Shown piece by piece: positions 24,201 to 35,086 of a stretch of 64,000 nucleotides of DNA (positions are counted from its first letter, which is position 1; each line of letters starts with the position of its first letter). The stretch is from Ilex aquifolium (taxonomy: Eukaryota > Streptophyta > Magnoliopsida > Aquifoliales > Aquifoliaceae), in NCBI GenBank assembly GCA_951799425.1, contig OX637398.1, positions 3,405,501 to 3,469,500 of the forward strand, read 5' to 3'. The notes below the pieces were generated by a model, which was not told where the DNA came from, made no database searches, and was given only the letters and a program-made list of their open reading frames with translations. The position numbers and the translations under genes were made by a program.

Positions 24201-25659
24201 GCAAGGAAATTCGTAATGAAGCCGAAGCACATGCCCTCAACCCCTTCCTCTCGAGAAAGTAAGAGCTCGAGGCATGGGGGGCAAATGACGAGCCCAATGA
24301 AAATAAACTGAGAAAGCCCAAAGCAGGAAGGCATAGCAACCCTTGGACGCCACCTAGGCAGGCCGCTTGGACGCCACCTATGGCAGCCCTTGGGCGCCAT
24401 GCATGGCTGCACTTGGGCGCCACCTGGGTAGGTCCCTTGGGCGCAGGTCCCTTGGACCTAGTCCCTTGGGCACAGGTCCGTCTGAGCAGGTCTCTTGGGC
24501 GCAGGTCCGTCTGGGCAGGTCCCTTGGGCACCTACTTCTCTCCACTCCTCTTGACTTTGGTACTCCAAGTCCAAGCCTGCTCAAGTCAAGTCCAAGTTTA
24601 AGAAGATGATCGAGCCCAGTCCAGATCATGATTTTCCTCCGACTGAATAGGAGCACAAGGAAATAATAGTGGGATACGAAAATCTATTCCTACCTTAACT
24701 GTGCTTGTCAAAGAGATCTATTCCTACTAAGATTGCACTTACCAAAATAGTGGAAGACCTCTTCCTCACGTCACCGCCTCACCCCCTTACCCTAACTATA
24801 TAATGTAAGCCCTCTCAAGAATAAGGGCACGCCTCCAACACCTCATATACTACACTACACTCATTGTTCTCTCTCTCTCCTAAAACATTGTAATACTCCC
24901 GGAGTTACTCTTCCGGTAACATTGTTCATCAATAAAGATCTCCGGCCACCGCAGCCGTTCCCGAGAGTAGAGTAGGTCACCCGGACCGAACCACTATAAA
25001 TCTTTGTGTTGACTCTATTGCTTACTATTTTGCCATTGATTGCTTGTTAATTGCTCATTAATTACACATTTATACATTCTTGACTGTTGATCTTGTACAA
25101 GACAATTTTGTGCATCATCACTTAAGTTTGTGAATTTTAAGAAATATACAACCCAAGTACTCGGTAATTATTTCACATGACCCTGTGCATGAAAATTTAG
25201 ATCTAGGGGGTGTAATTACACCTGGAACTTATATTAAATGGGGGGAAAAGGATATCCTATATGAGGTTTTAATGCATGTGAACTCATGCTGTGTTTTGTG
25301 GCAGGAGAAGATGCTGCAACAGCAAAACAATCAACTGAAGGTGAAGCTATGTTTTGGAAAAAAAAAAAAGAGGGAAAAAAAAAGGGGAAAAAATTAAGAT
25401 ATCGTGTGTTATTTTCGTTACTGTTTCACAATGAATTAAAGGTCGAAACCATATACTATGCCATTAGGAAAATAAGATGGATGAAATGTTGTTCACATTT
25501 TTTTCAAATGTAACAGCTCAAGGAGAATGAGAAGAACATGGCTGATCGGGCACAATGGGAGCAACAAAGTTTAGGCCAAAACTCAACCACCTTTGTGTTA
25601 CCTCAACCTCAACCTGAACCACCACAACTACTGCTTCCTTCCTTATCAATTGGGTATTT

Positions 25660-25725
<66 letters not shown>

Positions 25726-26583
25726 CACACAAAGATTCACATGCAGCAAGCACCCACTTGACAAATGATCAGATGTCATTGGATGAATTAAAAACAAAGT
25801 TTAATGTTTTTAAGAAACCTAATGGTAAATTGACTAAAAAATGGGATAAAAAAGGGATCAAATGATGTGGCGTTAATATGGTGAGCATAATTTAATTTTT
25901 TGGGATCAAAAGCACTACTATATTGGCGCCACCTCACTTAAATCCCCATTGTTGTCCCTTTTTAAAAAAAAAAATCAGTCTAGCATTATCTGTCTAAAAA
26001 TTATATTTTTTGATAACCTTGTTTACATTGGAGTGGCTACATGAGTTCAAGCAGGCGTGCAGGCTGAGAAGGGAAAAAAAATAAAGCCAAGTTTTCCCAG
26101 TGGGCATCGTGTAGTTATACTCACACATGCCTGGATCCTTAGAGTTGCCCTGAACTAACCCTTTAATTTTTATTGCTTCACTTGGTGAATATATGCACCA
26201 AATGACACCAGCCTGTTTTGTGCTGTTAGAAAAATGGTAGTCCAGTGCACAAGATTTCCGTTACTAGATGGTTGTTTCTGATATGATTCAACCTTCAATA
26301 CAGAATGACATCGAGGGCTGACCATGAAATCTCAATGTTTGCAGTCCATTGTGGCCTCAGTAAACATGACCACCTTTAGATTACTCTTTGTGTTGATAGT
26401 GGTGGATTTATCTTGCTTACAAGGCCATAACTTGGTTAATTGAGCTTATATATCTTTGCTGTTGAACTTTTCAGTGGCACTTTCCAGGGTCAAGAAGCCA
26501 TAACCGGAGAGAATGGAGCTCGAGCTCGCCCTGGTTCCAACCCACCCATGCCATCTTGGCTGCTGGGCCATGTTAACAAATGA
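14780..26583 (+). CDS. FUL: FRUITFULL-like (AP1/FUL clade) MIKC MADS-box transcription factor, complete
   Basis: Eight exons with GT-AG borders and unbroken phase: 14780-14964 (185 nt), 18524-18602 (79), 19676-19740 (65), 20045-20144 (100), 20248-20289 (42), 25305-25340 (36), 25517-25653 (137), 26475-26583 (109 with TGA). Total 753 nt, 250 aa. Residues 1-61 are the MADS domain ([20 protein letters not shown] start, DNA binding and dimerisation). About 62-88 is the I region, 89-170 the K domain ([26 protein letters not shown]), and the rest is the C-terminal domain with Q/P-rich PQPQPEPP and the ending [13 protein letters not shown], a variant of the FUL motif (MPPWML). There is no euAP1 CFAA farnesylation tail, which places it with FUL. 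FUL proteins act in the nucleus on CArG boxes to promote floral transition, meristem identity and fruit patterning. Exon 6 is 36 nt where 42 is usual. Intron 1 (3.6 kb) holds an LTR element and intron 5 (5.0 kb) a whole gag-only LTR retrotransposon. Exon order and sizes are otherwise canonical, so the gene looks functional. Confidence 0.95.
15217..15241. repeat. (GT)n microsatellite in FUL intron 1
   Basis: A run of about twelve GT units between CT-rich stretches, about 250 bp after exon 1. Confidence 0.9.
16136..18077 (-). mobile_element. Small non-coding LTR element (TRIM/LARD-like, copia type) in FUL intron 1
   Basis: Direct repeats at 16136-16519 (384 bp) and 17700-18077 (378 bp) both start TGATG and end ACATCA, and the element is flanked by the exact 5-bp duplication TTGAT (16131-16135, 18078-18082). 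On the - strand a TTGGTATAGGAGTC motif follows the first LTR, similar to the copia primer site TGGTATCAGAGC. A polypurine AAGAGGGAGGGCC precedes the second LTR. The 1.18-kb interior has only broken gag-like frames. The LTRs are clearly diverged by substitutions and small indels, so the insertion is old. It lies antisense to FUL. Confidence 0.88.
21551..22879 (+). CDS. gag: Retrotransposon gag polyprotein (5' end broken by stops)
   Basis: The frame is open from 21551; the first internal ATG gives a 358-aa frame from 21803. The core is the retrotransposon gag domain: [18 protein letters not shown], then [12 protein letters not shown], then [13 protein letters not shown], and [12 protein letters not shown]. 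The C-terminal part has a zinc-knuckle-like [15 protein letters not shown]. The natural start is probably ATG 21290 in the same frame ([12 protein letters not shown]), but four stops follow: TAA 21419, TAG 21422, TAG 21455 and TAG 21548. The related element at 36920 has glutamine at the aligned 21455 site, so the original codons were likely CAA/CAG. As it stands the gag cannot be made full length from the natural start. Gag would form the particle and bind element RNA. Confidence 0.85.
   Translation, partial: QSLPSGHHASPHHKGPRQNAPRPYQGAHRPTVPPQRAGSSRVPPPPHVSAQEDEDGESQYGDHDSQYHHPAEEVPNHWDEKIKEVQNQLGDALNAIKAQALEIVDYLVRRTDTPFIADIVNYPLPSKFKMPNIEIFDGTKDPIDHLDTYKSLMQLHNVPEEIMCRAFPTTLKGSARQWFSKLRPSSICSFAELSRSFVSHFIGGRRHQKPLTHLLTIKQDRDESLRDYLARFNEEILQVEEPNDKVALATFIAGLRTSSFMFSVLKKPPSSMLELLSRAQKYMNAEDATKARRGESSHERGENMKDTGEDRREAENKRNRTERISVKDRLGPPPLGERQPFMPLNASVEHILFQIQDDPTLRWPEKIKSAPNRRNHSRYCRFHRDHDHDTDDCYEFKRQIVELIQRDQLRQYVAGRDQALPPDPDQDDRERQQPLGEIQTIS
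23060..23745. repeat. GC-rich tandem repeats in TR-GAG 3' interior
   Basis: From 23080 to 23400, units built from 'GACGAGGGGTCTCGCCCTCT - CCACCTTGGGCG - CCCCCATGATGG' repeat about every 45-100 bp. From about 23570 to 23740 a second family, 'CATCCTCTCGTGCCTG-CCACCCGAGC', repeats with a period near 46 bp. Frames across them are repeat artefacts. Confidence 0.8.
25664..25722. repeat. (TC)n microsatellite at start of FUL intron 7
   Basis: About 29 TC units begin ten bases after the exon 7 donor. The run forms a long pyrimidine tract close to the 5' splice site and is expected to vary in length between individuals. Confidence 0.95.
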
Positions 26584-28684
26584 AGATGAAAAACATCTCC
26601 AGCTAGAGTTCAGTGTTAAAAGTGAGCAGTGTAAGATGGTTCAACGCTGCTCCTTTCTTCATATGTCACTGGTTTGTACTAGAATTCGGCACATTTGATG
26701 CGCTGACAAATGTTATATATACATAAAACTTGCTGTTGTGTGTATCTGCAAGCCTATATATATCTATCTATCTTTCTGTATTGAGAAAGAATGTGAAGTC
26801 CGTCCCTCAAAGTTTGTCATCAATGAAGTGATTCACTGATTATGTGTCACTATGAATGAAGTACTAGTGTCGAGTTCTTGTCAATCCTAATATATTAATT
26901 TTGTTTTAAGTTTGTGTCATATTGGTTTATCGTATTAAAAAATACAATTAGACTAAATTAGTCCGATGGTCATTTAATACCAAATTTAAAGCATGAATGA
27001 TATTTATTGTGTTGGAATCAGGTTTGTCGAGAGTCGGATGATTTGCTATACTACCCGTCTTTGCTTGATATTGTCGATTTAGTGCAAGATGAATATAATA
27101 TGCTTTATGTTGGAATAAAATAATATTTTAAATTTTTCTAAAATTTTATTTTATTTAATTGTATATATTTTATTTGAAGATAATACATTGGTTGGGCTGT
27201 TACAATCTTTAAATTGTGTTTATATGCCATTCAAGAGAGACGATTAAAAGCTTTAAAGATGCTAACAAATGTCCACAAGGACGGAGTCAGAAAATTGTTT
27301 TAGGGTGGGCACTGTATATTTTAATAAGCGTAATTTTTTTCTTGCAATTGATAAAAATAGAATAATGCATTTATATTTAATTATATCCTATTTAATTATT
27401 AAAAGTTCATTAAACTTAAAAGACTAAAATTGCTAAGCATAGTAGATTACAAATGACAAAAAAAAAAAAAAGGCTAATTATATCCTTTTACCAAACAAAG
27501 GCTAATCAAAATTATTTAAAATTAATTTCGATGAATTTTTATATGTTAGTCTTGCATTAACTTTATTATTTTTTATATCCACAATCATATTATCACTTAA
27601 CTATTTATTATTCATTCGATTACATAATAAAATATATTATCTATCATATCGGTGATAATTACTAAAATAAATGTTAAAATTATAAATAAACTCATGGATA
27701 TATCATACTTTTTTTGGTTTTGATTAAAAAATAGGGTGGACATAATTTAATATATTGAAAAAAAAATACTTAAAATATAACCGCCCCGTGAATGTCCATG
27801 GGAGTTACCCATGAACTGGCGCATGTATAAAAAAGTTGGTGAAAAATATTTTTGGTGTACCCTTTTAGCAGTAACATTACCATCCTTGTTTGTTCTTTAC
27901 CATGATTGACCATCTTTTTTATTCTATATTAAAAACCAAGCATCAATTCTACAAACTTTTGTATACATCATGACATCTGAACAACGAATTTATACCAATT
28001 TGTATTTTTGGACAATTTTAATTCGAGTCAGATCCAACCTTAGATTCACCCTTATCTTCTGGGAGGAGTGACCATTAAACATGTGGTGTTGCGAACTCTG
28101 GGTTTGATCTTGAAATCGTTGATGTCTGTTAGTACCCTCACTCGGGGAGACTCGACTATTTTATGACAATGTTTACACGACTCTCAAACTCGCTAACCAG
28201 TTCTGTTAATTTATAGCCTTTATTTTATTCTAAATTAATTGGTATTTTATATTTGTTTGCATATTTTTTTTGTTAGTTTGTGGTCTTGATTTTAATTTGT
28301 TAATTAAAATGATGTATAATTATGCTAATTTCCCCAACAGGAACGGCAGCTCGCCAACGCCAACTGCTCCTCCTATGGTTAGAAGTATCAAAATGAAAGT
28401 GGAGATTGCGTATGGATGAATGTCAAACATCTCGGATAAATCCCCTTCAGAGGGCAGAGGAGCTTCCATTAGATTAGGTAAATGGGAAAAGCAAGACATT
28501 ATGAAAAAAAAAAAAAAACATACCTGTAACAAAGTTATACTGAACAATATTTACTATGTAATGACACACTTTAATATGTCGTATTCACAATGACTTTACA
28601 CTCTGTTTCGGGTTTTCTTTTCCTTCCTTTCCTGTTTGTTGTTTGTTGCTGGTTTCACCAACGACAGGAACATAATGAATATGA
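26584..28684. other. Convergent intergenic region between FUL and the RING gene
   Basis: The region holds the FUL 3' UTR (probably ending within about 300 bp), then an AT-rich block with a decayed repeat from about 27282 (GGACGGAGTCAGAAAATTGT, TTTTAGGGTGGGCAC) to about 27800, and the RING gene 3' UTR on the right. No gene is seen. The 75-codon frame at 28320-28547 (-) is hydrophobic without a known motif and overlaps the likely RING 3' flank. Confidence 0.5.
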
Positions 28685-31600
28685 TCAAGGCGTCTCATTG
28701 AATACCATCTCCTGAAAATGCCAACCAAACAAAACGAGTCCAATCAAGCAAGAAATCATAGAGCGAGACAGTTATTTCATGCACAACAAATTAAGCTACA
28801 ACAATCACACTGCGCCGTGTGGTTCTCTGTGACCATGATATCCATGCATATGATGCAACTGAAAGCAAGCTCACTGTGTGCTTCCACGCAGCCAAATTCA
28901 CTATAGAGGGTGGGATTTCGTGAAATCTGTATACTCCTTCCTTTTAGATCGTTATTATAGTTTTTAGACAAGGCTCCAGAACTTATGTTATATGTATGGG
29001 AGTTTAAGTATTGGTAGCTGTTGTTAAGACTTGCTCCCAAAAATAACAAGCTTGAAGCCTCAAGACATGCAGACCTCTATGATAATCCAAACAAGTAGCA
29101 TGGACAGCATCTGAAGACGCCATATTTCTGGTTCATCTTCTTTTGGGCAATTATATCAGTAGAGAGAGGGTACCTGTACAAGTCCTCAACTCAACTCAAC
29201 AAAACTTTGGCTCGATTATTTACGGTTAGTTACATGAATCTTATGCCGCTATTGTACTCTATGAAGGATCATATGTTCCCTCTAACCATGAGTTACCATC
29301 TCGGTTTTCACCATCTTATTCAAAGTTAATGTCAATCTACCTCTACCTGTATTACTGTTAAGAAGTATTACATCACTCTTACTCACTAGTATAGTGATAT
29401 ATCTTTTGTAACATATCCAGCAACACACACAAACTCCTATTGAACTACAAAATAAAAAATTGTTGAATTTAATGGCCCACCCAAAAACATTTACATATAA
29501 ACAGGTCAGCTTCGGGTTTTTGGCCTTCACCCAGTCCACTTCCCTGCTTTGCTAAACGGGATGGTTCATATGTAACCAATATTTCAGACAACAGAATCAG
29601 AGCCATTTAAGAACCATGAACATAAAATAAGTGTTGCCTAAATGCAAATTTTAAGGAAGGATGAAGTTCAAGTAAACAAATGTGAAGCAGTATAAGTAAC
29701 ACCAACTAGATATAGAAAGAGGGAAACTAGGTACAATGGTTTAGAGTTATGCTGCAAAGATCAACAAATGCACCATTGAGGAATAGTAAATATGATCTCC
29801 ATTGAAGATTTGAAGGTAATGCTAATTGAAGGGAGAGGAATGCTAACACCACCAAAGATAGCAAGGAAAGACAAATATGTGCTTTAGCTAATATTACGAT
29901 GTCCAACAGCGCCTAATATGATATCACATGATTAATGTCATGAGCAAAACTGTTGGGACAAAACTAGATCAAGTTGAAGTGAGTTGAGGTTCAAAGAAAG
30001 ATTTAATCCACTCCTGTTCAAACTAGATAAAAGTAGTTCTCACACTAACAAAATTCAGAGCAGAAATAACTTCGCATTAAACTAATTCGTGATTCAAAGA
30101 AAATAATCCAAAAGTGAAGCTACAGAGAAAAGATGGTTTTCACTGAATGTTCTCACTTTGCATGTAGCATATAAATGAAAAAATAAATTGCAATACAAAA
30201 CCAAACATAAAAATGGACTATAATCATCATAAAATATATGCAGACAAGTTCACACGGCATAATGACATGTTACCTTGCCACAAACAGGACAGCTTTCACT
30301 TCTCTCCATCCACTCATAGATGCAACCAAGGTGGAAATGATGAGAGCATTTTGTAACTATCTTGGGGTTTTCAGAAGTGTATTCTGCATATATAAAGCAT
30401 GAAAAATATCAGAATCAAGTTTAAGCAGTTCTAATCTATGCTGTGTCATCTACAGCAGCATTTTTCTATTTAAAGCAACAAGGATTAAAAAAGTGCAGGC
30501 TGCATTAGACTTCCATGTTGGTTCAGAAGTTTATGCTCCCCCAGAAACATAGTTGATGTAGATCGTAGTAAGGAAGAATTAGGGATGAGAAGGGAAGAAG
30601 AAGGAGATGAGAAAAGAAGAAGAAGGGGATGAGAACAGAGAGAGAATTTGAGGAAGAAGGATTCAATATCAATAATCAATAATAATCAAAAGTCTAGTCT
30701 AAATAAAACTCTTACATGCATCCCGGAAACTAAAACCCTAAAACAAATAAATAATGACAAATAAACCCTCATAAGTTAAAAAAAATTACTTAAAAGATAA
30801 ATATTAAAAGTATCTAAATAACTATCATAATTAATCTATAATATCTATCCAATTCTTACACGATCCCCATCAATAGCTCTCTTCATCAGTGCTTCTATAT
30901 CATCGGCACGGTTTTCTTCAGTTTTGGTCCCTGACTAAGGTTGGCAATGATGTTGAGTTAAGATAGGCAATCTACTGTGCTAGCTTCAATGCACTCTTTT
31001 TCATCTTTCAGCTTACAAATAAATACACTAAGATATAGACAAGGGGAGTACTGCAAGGGAGGTTGAAAAATCCATCCTAAAGCTTCCTTGCACATTCACT
31101 TTGCCACAGTCCATTACTATTAAGCGTGTGTAGCTTCGAATAGTTACCATTTAAAGAACAATTTGGAAAGATAAAGAGCATAGTCACTTAATGTGAAACT
31201 GATGATGCAACATACACTGGGAAAACTCTTAAAGAGTATTCATTCATCCAGTGATTTGTGAATCATCAGAAACCTTTGTTTTAATTGAAAATGACTTGTA
31301 CAAGATGTCGGGAAAAAATTATGTGACACATCAGCCAGAGAGCAGAACTTGTGGGCCACCGCCTAGAGCAGTGGTGAAATGCTCGATTAACAATCACAAG
31401 GATTCACATTCAATATGAGGCCACGACTTTGTGCAAATAATGTCCAAATTTAGTTTTGTACGCAGTCCATCACTCTCAGCATTCTTTATCAGCCAGTGAG
31501 CAAAAATGGAAACTAGTATCTAGCACACAAAGCATTAACCTAAGGAACAGGAGCATCAAAAGATTTGCAAATATCCAAAATTATGTAGTTTTTTGCTTGC

Positions 31601-33015
31601 ATTTTGAGCTTTGAAACCATCCTCATTCACAATAAAGATACTGAATAGCTAGTATAAAAATCCAAAAACTAATGTCTCACACAAGTCCTTGATCAAAGAC
31701 TATGCAGTTTCACTTTGCATACATCATATCCTAGAAGTTTGAAGTCACAAAAACAGACGGGTTTTAGAAGTCTAGTTGGTCTCAGCACATGTCAACAAAG
31801 ATATTGGTCAACAAACATCCACAATGCTACTCATGACCAAGTGTAGGTGTCTTTAATATCACAAAATAAAACGTTAAAGCCTTGCTATCACATGCATAAA
31901 CAGCTTTTTGCTATGTTTTACCTTCAAGGCATGTTGGGCAGACGTCGTCATCTTCTGAAGAAGTATAGATATGTGCAAATCCAGTTGCTGTCTTTGCCGA
32001 TGAGAGCTTCAGTGTAGACTTGGAATTATATTCTTTAGAACCTTCTTCAAAAGTAGACTCATTCCACTTTTTCCCACTGCTCACATATTCAGATTCTGCA
32101 TCAATAGCACTTATTCTCAGTGGTTCAGTTTCCTCGTGTGAGTGACTAGAGCCTTTCTCCCTTCTTGAGACTAGTCCATCCCGTTGCAAGCGGTAATATC
32201 TGGGATCAGCATCATATGGCAAGGGCCTAGGAGGAGAGCGGAACATGTCAGATAGGGAGTTGTCAAGTGATGCCGGCGAGCTCAAAGCTGCTGCTCCTTG
32301 AATGGATGCAGGGGTGGAGGGTTGTTCCCCTCTTCGAAACAATGAAGAATACTGCATCAGGAGAAAAAGTTGGAAAGAGGTTGTAATTTTAATAACAGAG
32401 TTCTTTGGTCAATTTCCCATTGTTAAGGTTCTAGTTCCTCATTACAACAGTTGAATATTCGATTGTCAAGTAATTTGCTCATCAAAGAAACACATATTGT
32501 CACAAACAGAGTATTTCATGTGCAACCGTGTAATCAAATCGAACTAGGAATATAATCAAATTGATGCTTCAAAAGCGCTCATATGTAGGGTTCTACAAGG
32601 AAACATGCAGGTCTAATTGGGTTATATAGCTAATCTGATGCCAATCAAATTGAGATTCTGCGCAAAGTAGCAAATCTAGGGTGACAAGCTCATATTAGCT
32701 GCAATGAACAAGCTTCCAGGTAAGACAAAGCATACCTTGAAACAGTTATTAAATGAACTCCTAAGAAACATTTTTGATTTACCCCAAAACAGGATAGCTT
32801 TAATGTAAAAACTTTGTGATGAAAGTGAACAGTAAGACAAATCTAGAAGAACAAACAGAAAATACTGAACTACTGTAAAACAAACCTATGCATCATACCA
32901 CATGTAAGATGTTCTGAAGAAAGCAACGAAGACATATACAGCTCCTATAAACAGAACTGTTAAGATTAGCATAATCTTCACATTCCTCATGCAAACAGCA
33001 ACAAACAGATCCCAT
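28685..33015 (-). CDS. RING-H2 E3 ubiquitin ligase, At3g02290-like, complete
   Basis: Four coding exons on the - strand: 33015-32899 (117 nt), 32351-31922 (430), 30383-30274 (110), 28711-28685 (27 with TGA); total 684 nt, 227 aa, phases consistent. The N-terminus MGSVCCCLHEEC has Gly2 and adjacent cysteines that suit myristoylation and palmitoylation, so membrane attachment is likely (inference). The middle has the conserved blocks SLFRRGE, SLSDMFRSPPRPLPYD and LQRDGLVSRREKGSS. The C-terminal RING-H2 is Cys177-x2-Cys180, Cys195-x-His197, His200-x2-Cys203, Cys214-x2-Cys217 (KCSHHFHLGCIYEWMERSE), two zinc sites that recruit an E2. The last exon encodes EMVFNETP. The match to the Arabidopsis family that includes At3g02290 is strong from memory; no substrate can be inferred. 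The gene is convergent with FUL, and a 5' UTR exon lies upstream. Confidence 0.93.
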
Positions 33016-33572
33016 GATTCCAACTTCAATCTACTTTAAGAACTCAAAAGCCTCTGCGGTTTTTCTCCAATCTCATCGACGAAGCTCAAATTCGGTAAGG
33101 GGACACTGGAAAGAAGAAGCTCCTATCGCAGTAAGTACATGAAGATTACACTAGAAGATGAGAGAGGAATCTAAGCTCGCAGAAATTACAGTGGCTCCGC
33201 GAACCAGTACCCTCTCCCTTGGAGAGGCAAACCACACTGCCCTCTAATATAAGGACAGTAGATGATAGATCAAATAACCTTCATCTGTAAATAAGACAGC
33301 ATTGCAAAAATGAAAGGTGTTATAGTTAGAGAGAATGAAACTGCGGGTAAATCAAAATCAAATCAGCACTAAATATGTATAAATCTGCAAAGTGGTCACC
33401 ACTAATGTAATCAGAGATCATCCTTCTTGAACTGAATATAACCCATGTATAAATGTTACCCGCAATCCGACAAAGAAGACACATAACATGAAAAAACAAC
33501 TACCCAAGTCGCAAAATTTCTAAATTTCTTCGGAAACCGAAAATTGTTTGTTTCGTTTTCTTTAAAAAAAAA

Positions 33573-33600
33573 GGGGGGGGGGGGGGGGGGGGGGGGGGGG
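33573..33600. repeat. 28-base poly(G) run
   Basis: An uninterrupted G run preceded by nine A, in the RING gene 5' UTR intron. Homopolymers of G this long are rare and hard to sequence, so its exact length is uncertain. Confidence 0.9.
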
Positions 33601-33896
33601 TACAGTTTTATATATGCATCGAAATTCATATCAGTGATTATTATTCTGTTAACAAGAAACAAAGAATTCAGCTAAATCCAACCATGGACTGAATTGCAGG
33701 GTAAAACATTTTATAGAAACGATCAACCCAGAAATATCAGTTCGTCAGTCAAGTAAAGAAAACCCATTTCAATAATTCGAATTGAGAGTTATCAAAAACT
33801 TCTAATTACTAGTATAACAAGCTACGAAATCAAAAGGAAAGAGAAATATGAGAGAAAATGGAATAATCGGGAGATATAACAAAATTACTAAAGTAC

Positions 33897-34070
33897 CTGA
33901 GAGCAAAAGAGTAAATAAATGATCCGATTCCTGAAGATAGACAGATACACGCCTAGAAATCCGAATTGGGATGGAAGAGATAGATTCAGATTCTATAATC
34001 GGACGGTGTATTGGATTTTCCGTCGACAAAAGCTATGAGAAAGCGCGGAAATAAAGCGACCTCCCTTGAT
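33897..34070 (-). other. Putative 5' UTR exon of the RING gene
   Basis: On the - strand a pyrimidine-rich leader-like sequence ends TTTTGCTCTCAG followed by the donor GTACTTTAG (exon end 33897). The next acceptor could be ACCGCAG just upstream of the start-codon exon (near 33057). The 5' end is a guess. No clear TATA box is visible, which would be usual for a housekeeping-type gene. Confidence 0.45.
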
Positions 34071-34378
34071 GTTGGTGGTGGGTGATGGAATAAACTACCA
34101 GGAATGCCTACTGCTTAGTTGTAATAAAATAGAATAACGTTAAAAAAAATTAATTTTTTTAATTAAAACTACAATCATACACCTGATATATGAATCTATT
34201 ATCTGGCCACCCCTTAACCTTTCTAAAAATAACATATGAACCCAAAACAGAATTTTTTAATTTTATTCTGAGTTAGTTATTATTTTTACTTAAACTATAT
34301 TTTGAAGGTAAATGAATTACAATAAGAAAGAGAAGGGAGAGGACTTTATCCCATCCCCTCTCACTACACCAGTACACC

Positions 34379-34954
34379 TTAGGCTTGTCAATAGACCGGA
34401 TTTCAACCCGAATTCGATCCGAATTCAATTATGTCTAAGCGAATATGGATCAGTTTTTCAATCCATTAATCTAATCCGATTCGAATCCGATTAAAATTGT
34501 CTAAATGGATTCCGATATGAATTTACAATAATCCGATCCGAACAAAAAAATATATTATGTAAATAAATATCACACATATATTATATTTATGCTGAAAAAC
34601 AAGTAAAAATATAATGAATATAACAATGTAAGACTCACTTTTTCCATTTTCATTTTGTTTCTCTCTCCTAACTGGTTTTTCCTCTTGCTTTCACTTCAAT
34701 TTTTTATTTTTTCTCATTTTTTTTAGTTTATGATCTAAATCCTTATTGTTAATTTTTTGGTGTACATGTGTTTTTTGTGATAATCTATCGGACCAGATTT
34801 TGGATTGGGTATCCAAAAATAAATGGAATCGAACATGGATTGAATTTTTTAAATCCATTAGATAATCAAATCAAATTGGATCAATAAAAATTTAATCAGA
34901 TTCAAATTCGAATATATGATAATCCAGTTCATACTTGATTCGTTGATAGGACTA
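34379..34954. mobile_element. hAT-like non-autonomous element
   Basis: An exact 8-bp duplication AGTACACC (34371-34378, 34955-34962) flanks a 576-bp segment whose ends TTAGGCTTGTCAA and TTGATAGGACTA are imperfect inverted repeats. Inside both ends lie repeated ATCCGATTCGAATCCGAT-type blocks. No transposase frame. A similar left end (TAGGCTTGTCAAAAGTGATT) occurs alone near 53782. Confidence 0.72.
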
Positions 34955-35086
34955 AGTACACCCCATAGCGCCCCTTCTCGCACAAACCTAAACACCAAAA
35001 ACAGAAACTTACCATCTAAGATGAAAGTGTCCATGTATTATCACCATTCACCTCAAGCCTTGCTCCCCAAAATAACTCAACTTTAA

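Larger units (their letters stand above)
20475..25120 (+). mobile_element. Gag-only LTR retrotransposon (TR-GAG type) inside FUL intron 5
   Basis: The 5' LTR is 20475-21238 and the 3' LTR 24286-25120; both start TGACGAGCCCAA and end GTGCATCATCA. A 5-bp duplication CTTAA flanks the element (20470-20474, 25121-25125). The sequence TTTGGCGCCGTCTGTGGGA just after the 5' LTR is the primer site. The purine-rich GGCATGGGGGGCAAA precedes the 3' LTR. The only protein is gag (open 21551-22879); there is no protease, RT, RNase H or integrase, so mobilisation would need a partner in trans. Each LTR has a TATATAATG box (near 20905 and 24800). The rest of the interior is GC-rich tandem repeat. The orientation is the same as FUL, so LTR promoter and poly(A) signals lie in sense within the host intron. 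Confidence 0.93.

Noticed and set aside
21483..24656. Antisense and alternative frames in the gag-only element
   Set aside because: Shadows of gag or of GC-rich tandem repeats.
28320..28547. Hydrophobic 75-codon frame (-) near the RING gene 3' end
   Set aside because: The RING gene terminal exon is found at 28685-28711 with correct phase; this frame is downstream, contains a T-run-derived Phe stretch and has no homology I recognise.
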